Assembly: GCA_036407035.1 (NCBI GenBank) | Contig: DASXAA010000219.1 | Span: 8,924-72,923 of the forward strand | DNA length: 64,000 bases | DNA from: JACVRW01 sp036407035 | Lineage (GTDB): Bacteria > Actinomycetota > Thermoleophilia > Solirubrobacterales > Thermoleophilaceae | Reading direction: 5' to 3' | Shown here: in pieces, positions 1 through 7,688 of the stretch | Position numbering within the stretch: position 1 is the stretch's first letter | Layout: each line of letters starts with the position of its first letter | Program-made: the position numbers and the translations under genes | Notes under the pieces: model-generated | What the model was told of the DNA's origin: nothing | Database searches by the model: none | Seen by the model: only the letters and a program-made list of their open reading frames with translations

Positions 1-1
1 C

Positions 2-946
2 GTGGTCGAGGCGGTCGAGTCCGTGCTCGCCCAGAGCCTCGGCGAGTGGCGGCTGCTTGTGCACGAGGACGGCGCCGGCGACCCGGCCGTCGCGGCTGCG
101 CTCGCCCCGTACCTGGAGGACGGGCGCGTGTCCCACGCCGCCTCGGGGCAGCGGATCGGCGCCGCGCGCAGCATGAGCCGGCTGGTCGCGGCCGGCGACG
201 CGCCCTACGTCGCGATCCTCCACGACGACGACCGCTGGCATCCCGGGTTCCTCGAGCGGCGCGTGCGCTTCCTCGACGCCCATCCGGAGTGCGGCATGGC
301 GTTCTCCGAGCACCTGGACATCGACCGCGACGGCAGCCCGACCGGGCGCTCCGTGCCGAAGCTCGATGAGGGTCTTCAGCCACACGAGGAGTTCGCGCGC
401 CGGATGCTCGCCGAGAACCTCGTCGCGACGCCCACCGTCGTGGTGCGGCGCAGCGCGTACGAGGCGGTCGGTCCCGCGTTCGACGAGGGCTTTCCCACCC
501 TCTACGACTGGGAGATGATGCTGCGCCTGGCGCAGGGCTTCCCGGCCGGCTACCTGCGCGTGTGGGACGCCGAGTACCGCACCCACGGCGTGCAGACCTC
601 GGCCGCGGGCGACCGCGGCCGCGAGTTCCTGCGGCTGTACGAGCACGCGGAGTCGATGGCCCGCCGCGCCGGCCCCGCCCTGCTGCCGCCCGAGGAGGAG
701 CGCCGGCGGCTCCGCGCCGGCTACCTGCTGTCAGCCGCGCTCGACGACGTGGGCGACGGACGGCGACGCGAGGCGGCGCGCCGCGTCCGCGCGGCGCTGC
801 GGGCGTACCCGCGCTCGGCCCTCACGCGGCGCTTCGCGGCCGCCGCCCTGGGGGTCGTGCTACCCGCGGCGGGCAGGCGCGCGATCGCCTCGTTGCGCGC
901 GACGCTCTACCAGCGCCGGGGGCGCCCGGCGTCGCCCCTGCCGTAG
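2..946 (+). CDS. Glycosyltransferase family 2, 5'-truncated by window edge
   Basis: This is a family 2 (GT-A fold) glycosyltransferase that would transfer a sugar from a nucleotide-sugar donor at the cytoplasmic face, typically for cell-surface polysaccharide. The frame is open from the first bases and begins inside the family's usual first helix (EAVESVLAQS), so roughly 15-20 N-terminal residues lie outside the window. The acidic donor/metal motif is visible as LHDDDRWHPGFL near residue 75. A central Y-D-W-E-M-M stretch near residue 165 fits the acceptor-side acidic motif. The C-terminal 90 residues are Arg/Ala-rich and helical. Acceptor and sugar cannot be told. Its 3' end overlaps the convergent gene by 40 bases. 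Confidence 0.8.
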   Translation: MVEAVESVLAQSLGEWRLLVHEDGAGDPAVAAALAPYLEDGRVSHAASGQRIGAARSMSRLVAAGDAPYVAILHDDDRWHPGFLERRVRFLDAHPECGMAFSEHLDIDRDGSPTGRSVPKLDEGLQPHEEFARRMLAENLVATPTVVVRRSAYEAVGPAFDEGFPTLYDWEMMLRLAQGFPAGYLRVWDAEYRTHGVQTSAAGDRGREFLRLYEHAESMARRAGPALLPPEEERRRLRAGYLLSAALDDVGDGRRREAARRVRAALRAYPRSALTRRFAAAALGVVLPAAGRRAIASLRATLYQRRGRPASPLP

Positions 947-3177
947 TCGCACACGCCCGTCGGGAAGATCTGCTCGAGCCGCGCGACCTGCTCCGCCGAC
1001 GGCGTCCACGATCCGTACAGCCCGTGCCGGATCGCGCGCCTCACCGACTGGAGCCGGCACTTGTACACGCCCCCACGGAACGGGCCCCCGGCCACGATGC
1101 GGGACGTCGAGTGCAGCGGGAACACCTGCGTGCAGGCGCCCGGCGCCCGGTGGTCGAGGATGCCGTCCCACACGTGGTCCCCGCGGGCGATCTCCTCGCC
1201 CTGGGCCGTGAAGCAGCGGTCGGTCGCGAGCGCCGGCTTGTTGCCGACGACGCCCCGCCACGGGTGGTGGCGGATGTTCCCCATCCACTCGTCGATCAGC
1301 TCGAACGCCTCCGGCGTCAGGTCGGCCTGGAGCCCGGACGGGCGGGCGTCCGCGAACCAGATCACCTGGTTCCCCGCGTGCCCGTCGTGGTCGAGCATCC
1401 GCTGCCGCGAGACGAACGACTGGTGGCTGTTGTGCATGTTCAGCTCGTCCTCGAGGTAGTCGCGCTCGTCGATCAGCGGGATGTCCACGTCGCCGTCGAA
1501 GTAGAGGCCGTGGCGGTACGCGGCGCGCATCGCGCCCAGGTCGCCCTCGCGCCGCGGCGCCGGCGTGGCGCCGCCGTCCGGCGACAGCCGCATGTTGCGC
1601 GAGCTCCACGGGTCGAAGCCGCCGGTGGGCAGGAACGGCTGGCCCTCCTGCACCATGTCCTGCGGGTCCTTCCAGCTGCCGACCTTCGCGTTCAGGTCGA
1701 GGAACTCCTGCGGCGTGATGTTGCCGTCGGTCAGCGCCTTCAGGCCGTACTGCACGCCGACGTTGTCCCAGGTCTGGCGCGCGTAGCCGCTCGGCGCGAC
1801 GCCGTAGATGTTCCTGAGGTCGTCCCAGTGGGTCCACTGGACGCGCGCCATCACGGCCGGGTCCATCCGCTCCGTCCCGGCGCCGGCCGTGCCGAACAGC
1901 GGGTTCATCGCCAGCGGCGTCAGCCCGCGCCAGCCGGCCACGCACTCCGAGTTGCCGGGCGCGCCGCCGCGGTAGGGGTTCGGCACGGTCGCGCTCGAGT
2001 TGAGGCCCTCGAGCCACTTGCGGTTGTCCCAGTTCTGCCACTTCGGGTTGGCGCCGTCCGTGACGTCCATGTAGTACTCGAGCAGCTCGCAGTCGCCCAC
2101 GTGGATCGTCTGCGTGACCATGTCCGGATACGAGCGCTGCGGGATGCCCGCGTCGATCAGGCCGGGGTGGTTCTGCCCGTACACGTACTGCTGGATGCCG
2201 CCACCCGAGCCGCCGACGCCGACCGTGTAGAGCGGCACGCCGTAGCGCTCGATGAACTCCTCCTTGGTCATCAGCGCCGTCTCGCCGCCGAGCTCGAGGT
2301 TGTAGTGCGTGCTAGTGCGGGTGCCGCTCGAGTGCACGATCGCGTAGCCCTTGCTGAGGCCGATGTCGTAGAGCGCGGCGCCTCCCGGCGTGCCCTGGTT
2401 GTGGCCGATGGCGACGCCGCCGTCGAAGGTGTAGATCAGGCGCTTGTTCCAGAGCGAGGTGTCCGGCTTCGCGGCCGGGTCCTCGCCGAGCGGCGCCAGC
2501 ATGGCGAACGAGTAGATGAAGCGGTCGATCGTGCCGCGCTCGCGGCGCACCACGTAGTCGACGGTGCGGCCGTCGAGCAGGGTGGTCTGCGCGAGGTCGG
2601 CCGGGCGCGACCCGTCGGCCGGCAGCGGCTTGAACGAGCCGTCCGTCGAGCGGTAGAGGTAGTCGACCTTCGTGTTTGCCGAGCAGTCGCGGCTCCAGCC
2701 GGCCGTGGTGCCGTCGGGGTTGAGCACGCGGAAGCCGTCGCCCTCCTGGTTGTCCACGAGCGGCTCGTCGAGGCCGGCCTGGATCGTCTTGCACACGAAG
2801 GGCGTCTGGTGCGGCCCCGAGAAGATCGGCCCCGTGTTCGGGTAGTTCGTGAGGCGCAGGACGTCGGAGGGGTGCCCGTGCCGGCTCGTACTGGCCGTGA
2901 GGTAGTTGTCGCCGAGGCGCAGCCCGTCGACCAGGCCGGTGAGACCGCCGTCGCTCCGGTGGAAGTCGCCGGTCACGTCCTCGCCGCCCAGCCGCAAGCG
3001 CACCCTGTCGAGCAGCCAGGGCGGCGCGTTCACGCGGACGAGCGCGTCGCCGCCGCTGACCTGGTCGGCGCGGCTCGAGAGCACCTTCATCTCCACCCCG
3101 TGCGCCTGCGCGGCAGCCGGGGCCACGGCCATTGCCGCGAGCGCAACCAGGCCCGCGATCCGTCCACTCTTCGGCAT
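907..3177 (-). CDS. Secreted DUF6351-like alpha/beta-hydrolase-type protein
   Basis: A 756-residue exported protein with a signal peptide (MPKSGRIAGLVALAAMAVAPAAAQA). I recognise it as resembling the DUF6351 group, large secreted actinobacterial proteins of unknown substrate. The segment VGGSGGGIQQYV near residue 310 looks like an alpha/beta-hydrolase nucleophile elbow (G-x-S-x-G) and would make the Ser the nucleophile; that is inference. The start at 3177 is chosen over an in-frame TTG at 3192 because GGGAGG lies five bases upstream of this ATG. Several Cys are present (for example CELLEYY, NSECVAG), compatible with disulfides outside the cell. It is convergent with the glycosyltransferase, so the neighbours give no functional hint. 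Confidence 0.75.
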   Translation of the reverse strand: MPKSGRIAGLVALAAMAVAPAAAQAHGVEMKVLSSRADQVSGGDALVRVNAPPWLLDRVRLRLGGEDVTGDFHRSDGGLTGLVDGLRLGDNYLTASTSRHGHPSDVLRLTNYPNTGPIFSGPHQTPFVCKTIQAGLDEPLVDNQEGDGFRVLNPDGTTAGWSRDCSANTKVDYLYRSTDGSFKPLPADGSRPADLAQTTLLDGRTVDYVVRRERGTIDRFIYSFAMLAPLGEDPAAKPDTSLWNKRLIYTFDGGVAIGHNQGTPGGAALYDIGLSKGYAIVHSSGTRTSTHYNLELGGETALMTKEEFIERYGVPLYTVGVGGSGGGIQQYVYGQNHPGLIDAGIPQRSYPDMVTQTIHVGDCELLEYYMDVTDGANPKWQNWDNRKWLEGLNSSATVPNPYRGGAPGNSECVAGWRGLTPLAMNPLFGTAGAGTERMDPAVMARVQWTHWDDLRNIYGVAPSGYARQTWDNVGVQYGLKALTDGNITPQEFLDLNAKVGSWKDPQDMVQEGQPFLPTGGFDPWSSRNMRLSPDGGATPAPRREGDLGAMRAAYRHGLYFDGDVDIPLIDERDYLEDELNMHNSHQSFVSRQRMLDHDGHAGNQVIWFADARPSGLQADLTPEAFELIDEWMGNIRHHPWRGVVGNKPALATDRCFTAQGEEIARGDHVWDGILDHRAPGACTQVFPLHSTSRIVAGGPFRGGVYKCRLQSVRRAIRHGLYGSWTPSAEQVARLEQIFPTGVCDYGRGDAGRPRRW

Positions 3178-3209
3178 CCGTACCTCCCTCAAGGCGGCGC
3201 CACTCTACC

Positions 3210-4331
3210 TCACACGACGTTGCGCTCCGGGCGCGCCGCCCGCTCCACGGTCAGCGGCGACACGTCCACGAACGGCTCGCGGCCGAGGTACAGGTCGCGC
3301 ACGATCTCGCCGACCGCGGGCGCCTGCTGGAAGCCGTGGCCCGAGAAGCCGGTGGCGTAGAGGAAGCGCGAGGGGCCGGCGGCCTCGCCGATCAGCGCGT
3401 TGTGGTCGGGCGACATCTCGTACAGCCCGGACCAGCCGCCGGCGATCGGGGCTTCCGCGAGGACGGGGGCGCGCCGCGCGATCACCGGCTCGGCGTGCTC
3501 GAGCCAGTCGGTCTCGGCCTCGGCGGTCGAGTTCGTGCCGAACAGCAGGCCGGGCCCCTCGCGGTGGAAGTAGAAGCCGGTGGCGAAGTCGATCGTCATC
3601 GGGATGCGCTCGGGCGTCCCGTCGATCGGGCCGGTGTACGCGATCCGGCGCCGCTCCGCGGTGACCGGCAGGTCCACGCCCGCCATCGCGCCGATCGCGG
3701 CCGAGCCGACGCCCGCGGCGCACACGAGGGCCTCGGTCGCGACGGTGCCGCGGCTCGTCTCGACGGCCGCGATGGCGCCGTCCTCGGTCTGGACGCCCGT
3801 CACCTCGCAGCGCGTGGCGATGCTCGCGCCGTGCCGCCGCGCGCCCGCCGCGTAGCCCTGCACTGTGGCGTCGGGCGTGGCGTGGCCGGCGAGCGGGCAG
3901 AAGGCGGCGCCGAGCACGCCGTCGAGGCCCGCGAGCGGGGAGAGCTCGCCGGCCTCGGCCGTCGCCAGCATCCGGCTCGGCAGGCCCAGCCGGTTCTGCA
4001 TCGCGACGTCGCGCTCGAACGCGCTCACGTCCTCCGGGCGGTCGAGCAGGAACAGGTAGCCCACGCGCGCGAGGTCGATCTCGCCGCCGGGGCGCTCCCC
4101 GAACTCGCCCCAGCGCTCGAGGCTCCGAACCCCGATCGAGACGTTCAGCTCGTCCGAGAACATCGCGCGCACGCCGCCGGCCCCGCGGCCGGTCGAGCCC
4201 GAGCCGAGCTCTGCGCGCTCGACCAGCAGCACCCCCTCGACTCCCGCCTCGGCGAGGTGGAACGCGATGCTCGCGCCGATCACGCCGCCGCCGGCCACGA
4301 CCACTCCGGCGCGGCTGGGGAGTCCCGACAT
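3210..4331 (-). CDS. FAD-dependent oxidoreductase, DAO/sarcosine-oxidase type
   Basis: A 373-residue flavoprotein of the D-amino-acid oxidase (DAO) superfamily, which oxidises secondary or primary amines such as sarcosine, glycine or D-amino acids. The N-terminus carries the dinucleotide-binding fingerprint VVVAGGGVIGASIAFHLAEAG (read as GGGVIG, then an acidic residue in LLVERAEL). The second FAD contact GSGSTGRGAGGVRAMFSDE is typical of sarcosine oxidase beta-like proteins. Near the C-terminus, ATGFSGHGFQQAPAVGE is the conserved DAO flavin-pocket motif. The ATG at 4331 places the fingerprint at residues 8-20. It is divergent from an aldehyde dehydrogenase with only 19 bases between start codons. 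Amine oxidation followed by aldehyde oxidation is a sensible pairing, but the actual substrate is unknown. Confidence 0.85.
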   Translation of the reverse strand: MSGLPSRAGVVVAGGGVIGASIAFHLAEAGVEGVLLVERAELGSGSTGRGAGGVRAMFSDELNVSIGVRSLERWGEFGERPGGEIDLARVGYLFLLDRPEDVSAFERDVAMQNRLGLPSRMLATAEAGELSPLAGLDGVLGAAFCPLAGHATPDATVQGYAAGARRHGASIATRCEVTGVQTEDGAIAAVETSRGTVATEALVCAAGVGSAAIGAMAGVDLPVTAERRRIAYTGPIDGTPERIPMTIDFATGFYFHREGPGLLFGTNSTAEAETDWLEHAEPVIARRAPVLAEAPIAGGWSGLYEMSPDHNALIGEAAGPSRFLYATGFSGHGFQQAPAVGEIVRDLYLGREPFVDVSPLTVERAARPERNVV

Positions 4332-4350
4332 GCCCGAGTACGCTACGCGC

Positions 4351-5922
4351 ATGAGCGTTACGGGGACCAGCACGAGGACGGTTTCATCGATCATCGCCGG
4401 GTCGGAGCGCACGGACGGCGAGCGCGCCGAGTCGCGCAACCCGGCAAACCTCGACGACGTCGTCTGCGAGGTCGTGCTGGGCGACGCCCGCACGTTCGCG
4501 GACGCCTGCGCGGCGGCGCGGGCCGCCCAGCCGGCGTGGGCGGCCACGCCCGCGCCCGTGCGAGGCAAGGCGATCCAGCGCATCGGGCGGCTGGTCGAGG
4601 ACAACAAGGAGGCGCTCTCCCGCCTCCTGACGCGGGAGATCGGCAAGCCGTACGCCGAGTCGCTCGGCGAGGTCCAGGAGGTGATCGACACCTGCGACTT
4701 CTTCGTCTCCGAGGGACGCCGGCTCTACGGGATGACCGTGCCGAGCGAGCTGCCGGACAAGCAGCTCTTCACGTTCCGCAACCCGGTCGGGGTGGCGGCG
4801 ATCATCACGGCGGGCAACTTCCCGGTGGCGGTCCCGTCCTGGTACCTAGTGCCGGCGCTCCTGTGCGGGAACGCGGTCGTCTGGAAGCCGGCCGAGTACG
4901 CGCCGGCGCTGGGCGAGGCGCTGACGCAGCTGTTCGTGCAGGGCGGGCTGCCGGACGGCGTCTTCAACCTGGTGGAGTGCGACGGCCCGTCGGCGTTCGA
5001 GGGGCTCGAGCTGGCGCTCGAGCAGAGGCTGGTGGACAAGGTCGGGTTCACCGGGTCGTCGGCGGTCGGGGCGAAGATCGGCGAGCTCTGCGGGCGGCAC
5101 GTCCAGTCGCCGTGCCTCGAGCTGGGCGGCAAGAACCCGCTCGTGGTGATGCCGGACGCCGAGCTCGACCTGGCGGTCGAGGGCGCGCTCTTCTCCGGGT
5201 TCGGGACCGCCGGCCAGCGCTGCACCTCGCTCGGCACAGCGATCGTCCACGAGTCGGTGCACGACGAGTTCGTGCGGCGGCTGTCGGCGGCGGTCGAGTC
5301 GGCCCCGATCGGCGACCCGACCCAGGACGTCCTGTACGGGCCGATGATCCACGAGCGATTCACCGAGCGCTTCCTCGAGTGGCTCGAGCTGATCCGCGAC
5401 CACCACTCGGTGTCGGGCTCGACCGGCACCGGCCGGATCGGCGCCGACAACCCGCGCGAGGGCTTCGTCGGCGACCCGGAGATCGGCATCTACTGCCACC
5501 CCACGATCGTCGACGGGGTCACGATCGACGACGAGATCTACCGCACGGAGACGTTCGGGCCGATCATCGGCGTCGCTTCGTTCGGCTCGTTCGACGAGGC
5601 GATGGAGCTCGCGAACGGCCACGGTTACGGCTTGTCCTCGGCGATCTACACGAACGATCCGAAGAGCGCGTTCCGCTTCCGCGAGCGGATAACGGCCGGG
5701 ATGGTGTCGGTGAACAACTCGACATCGGGCGCCGAGGCGCACCTGCCCTTCGGCGGCAACGGCAAGTCGGGCAACGGCAGCCGCCAGTCCGGGGTCTGGG
5801 TGCTCGACCAGTTCACGCGCTGGCAGTCGCTCAACTGGGACTACGCCGGCAAGCTGCAGAAGGCGCAGATGGACGTCGCCGAGCTGACCGGCAACCTCGG
5901 CTACAGGCTGGCCTGGGACTGA
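4351..5922 (+). CDS. Aldehyde dehydrogenase (NAD(P)+-dependent)
   Basis: A 523-residue aldehyde dehydrogenase, oxidising an aldehyde to its carboxylate with NAD(P)+ in the cytoplasm. Catalytic Cys291 sits in TAGQRCTS and general base Glu257 in LELGGKNP; the cofactor-loop motif FTGSSAVGAKIGELC and the terminal PFGGNGKSGNGSR are also present. It resembles the subfamily that includes piperideine-6-carboxylate and alpha-aminoadipic semialdehyde dehydrogenases, though substrate cannot be fixed from motifs alone. The ATG at 4351 is chosen because the ALDH fold begins just after it; an in-frame start at 4267 would run into the divergent oxidoreductase gene. A VOC gene follows after three bases, so the two are probably cotranscribed. 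Confidence 0.9.
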   Translation: MSVTGTSTRTVSSIIAGSERTDGERAESRNPANLDDVVCEVVLGDARTFADACAAARAAQPAWAATPAPVRGKAIQRIGRLVEDNKEALSRLLTREIGKPYAESLGEVQEVIDTCDFFVSEGRRLYGMTVPSELPDKQLFTFRNPVGVAAIITAGNFPVAVPSWYLVPALLCGNAVVWKPAEYAPALGEALTQLFVQGGLPDGVFNLVECDGPSAFEGLELALEQRLVDKVGFTGSSAVGAKIGELCGRHVQSPCLELGGKNPLVVMPDAELDLAVEGALFSGFGTAGQRCTSLGTAIVHESVHDEFVRRLSAAVESAPIGDPTQDVLYGPMIHERFTERFLEWLELIRDHHSVSGSTGTGRIGADNPREGFVGDPEIGIYCHPTIVDGVTIDDEIYRTETFGPIIGVASFGSFDEAMELANGHGYGLSSAIYTNDPKSAFRFRERITAGMVSVNNSTSGAEAHLPFGGNGKSGNGSRQSGVWVLDQFTRWQSLNWDYAGKLQKAQMDVAELTGNLGYRLAWD

Positions 5923-5925
5923 GCG

Positions 5926-6315
5926 ATGGCGGAGCTCGTCAAGGGAGTCGACTTCGTCACGGTCGCGACCGCCGACTTCGCGCGGGCCGTGGAGTTCTAC
6001 GGCGACGTGCTGGGGCTGCCGGAGTCGGCGCGCTACGGGAAGATGCCCGGGGCCGAGTTCGAGACCGGCAGTCTGACGCTCGCGGTCGTCCAGTCCGAGG
6101 CGTTCGGGATGGAGTTCAGGACCACCACCCACCCGATCGCGCTACACGTGGACGACGTGGAGGCGGCGCGTGCCGAGCTGGAGTCACGCGGGGTCGAGTT
6201 CCGCGCCGACACGCTCGACACGGGCGTGTGCCACATGGCGTTCTTCACGGACCCGGACGGGAACGCGCTGATGCTGCACCACCGGTACGCGCCGCGGGCG
6301 GAGCGGGAGGGCTGA
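5926..6315 (+). CDS. VOC (glyoxalase/bleomycin-resistance fold) protein
   Basis: A 129-residue single-domain vicinal-oxygen-chelate protein with paired beta-alpha-beta-beta-beta modules: FVTVATADFARAVEFYGDVLGL at the N-terminus and VCHMAFFTDPDGNALMLHHRY at the C-terminus. FTDPDGNALML is the hallmark second-module strand, but the metal-binding Glu found at this strand in active glyoxalases is not obvious here. Members of this size may act as dimeric lyases, isomerases or ligand sequestrants. It lies three bases after the aldehyde dehydrogenase stop, so it is likely cotranscribed and may act on a related carbonyl metabolite. The specific reaction is unknown. Confidence 0.8.
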   Translation: MAELVKGVDFVTVATADFARAVEFYGDVLGLPESARYGKMPGAEFETGSLTLAVVQSEAFGMEFRTTTHPIALHVDDVEAARAELESRGVEFRADTLDTGVCHMAFFTDPDGNALMLHHRYAPRAEREG

Positions 6316-6437
6316 GGCGGGCCGCCGCCGGGCCGCGCCGGCGGGTTCGGCGAACGACGGGCAACGAGGGGTGGGTCCCCGGCGTCTCCGCGGAAACACC
6401 TCGATCATTGGTTGAGGGTTCACGGTCGTGCTGAGGA

Positions 6438-6485
6438 GGTGATGTCGAGTTATGGGTGCTATAGCACCCGTAAGTCGACATCACC
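6438..6485. repeat. 48-bp near-perfect palindrome between convergent genes
   Basis: Two 24-base arms meet between 6461 and 6462 (centre GGGTGCTATAGCACCC) with only two mismatched pairs. The outer arms read GGTGATGTCGA and TCGACATCACC. It lies between the VOC gene (ends 6315) and the convergent FUSC gene (ends 6567). It is visibly less GC-rich than its flanks. As DNA it is a cruciform-capable palindrome; as RNA it would be a long hairpin in both directions, so it could serve as a bidirectional terminator or be a copy of a dispersed palindromic repeat. The rest of the 251-base intergenic stretch shows nothing else recognisable. Confidence 0.75.
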
Positions 6486-6566
6486 CACCCCTTGTCGCCC
6501 AGACGGCCATCCGTCAACGGGCAACCCTGCCGAGAGACGAGCACGCCCGGTCGCCGCGCTCGGCCC

Positions 6567-7688
6567 TCACGCCCCGCGGACGGCCGACAGCGCGTCGTCG
6601 CGCTCCAGGCCGCTCGCGCGCAGCAGGTCCACCGCCGTCAGTCTCACCTGGCCCACGATATGGAGCGCCGACAGGTTGCCGGTCTGCTCGAGCACCGCGT
6701 TCGCGTGGCCGGCCGCGCGGCAGGCCGCTCCGCGGGCGGGTGCCGGGTCGCCGTCGTCGAGCACGGGGCCGAGGGCGCGGGCGGCGGACGCCAGCTCACG
6801 CAGCGACTGCTCCACGTCCTCGGGGATCGCGTCGCCCAGGGAGATCGCCCTCACGGCGCCGCGGGCGATCGCGCGTGCGTTCTCGGTCGCCAGCCCGAGC
6901 TCGGTCGCCGCGACCGCGTAGCGCGCCAGCGGCCGCCGGGTGCGGCGCCGTCCGAGCGACAGTCGGGCCGCCTCGCCGGCCGCCCCGATCGTCTCCTCCA
7001 TGCGCGCGTGGTAGGGGTCCACGTCCGTCGTGGCGCGCAGCGCCGCGTCCGCCTCGGCGGCGTCGCGGGTGCGCAGCGCCTCGGCGATTCGCTCGAGCGT
7101 CGCGGCCAGGTGCTCGAGCATGGGGCCGGTGCTCGCCCGGGCCATCTTGAGCGGGTTCACGGGCAGGACGACCGCTGCCACCACCAGCGCCGTGGCGCCG
7201 CCGACGAGGGCGTCCACGAAGCGGGCGAAGTTGAACGTGCCGCCGGCGGGCTGCAGCGTCGCGACCAGCACCGCCGAGACGCCCGCCTGCGACGCCAGCA
7301 GCGGGCCGCCGCCCACCAGCGTCGCGCCGGTCATCGCGAGCGCCGTGACCACGGCGATCTGCCAGGCGCCGGTGCCGATCACCGACACGAGCGCGTCGCC
7401 GATCGCGATCCCGACCGCCACGCCGATCGCGATCTCGACCGCACGCCGGGGCGCCGCGCCCACGGTCAGCCCGAGCGTGATGAGCGCGGACACCGGGGCG
7501 AAGAACGGAGTCGAGTGCCCGATCACCTCGGTTGCGATCAGCCACGCCCCGGCGGCCGCGACGGAGGTGTGGAGGATCGGCCGGGCGGCCTCGACGATCC
7601 GCTCGCGGCGCGTGCGCAGCCCCGCGCGCGACGCCTCCGCGGCGTGCTCGAGCAGCTCGCCGCGGCGCGCGAACGTCCCTCGGGTCAT
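6567..7688 (-). CDS. FUSC-family (aromatic acid exporter-like) membrane protein
   Basis: A 373-residue inner-membrane protein resembling the FUSC/aromatic acid exporter family. Six hydrophobic helices crowd residues 35-200 (for example ILHTSVAAAGAWLIATEVIG, FAPVSALITLGLTVG, VEIAIGVAVGIAIGDALVSV, IAVVTALAMTGATLVGG), followed by a long cytoplasmic helical half. Family members are thought to export aromatic acids or similar organic anions by a proton-driven route; the substrate here is unknown. The start codon ATG at 7688 overlaps the stop of the upstream TPP enzyme (ATGA), so translation is probably coupled and the exporter may handle a product or precursor of that enzyme. Confidence 0.8.
   Translation of the reverse strand: MTRGTFARRGELLEHAAEASRAGLRTRRERIVEAARPILHTSVAAAGAWLIATEVIGHSTPFFAPVSALITLGLTVGAAPRRAVEIAIGVAVGIAIGDALVSVIGTGAWQIAVVTALAMTGATLVGGGPLLASQAGVSAVLVATLQPAGGTFNFARFVDALVGGATALVVAAVVLPVNPLKMARASTGPMLEHLAATLERIAEALRTRDAAEADAALRATTDVDPYHARMEETIGAAGEAARLSLGRRRTRRPLARYAVAATELGLATENARAIARGAVRAISLGDAIPEDVEQSLRELASAARALGPVLDDGDPAPARGAACRAAGHANAVLEQTGNLSALHIVGQVRLTAVDLLRASGLERDDALSAVRGA

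Noticed and set aside
562..3360. Very long plus-strand open frame across the secreted hydrolase gene
   Set aside because: Arg/Ala/Val-dominated low-complexity translation, antisense to a gene with a signal peptide and fold motifs; a GC-rich shadow.
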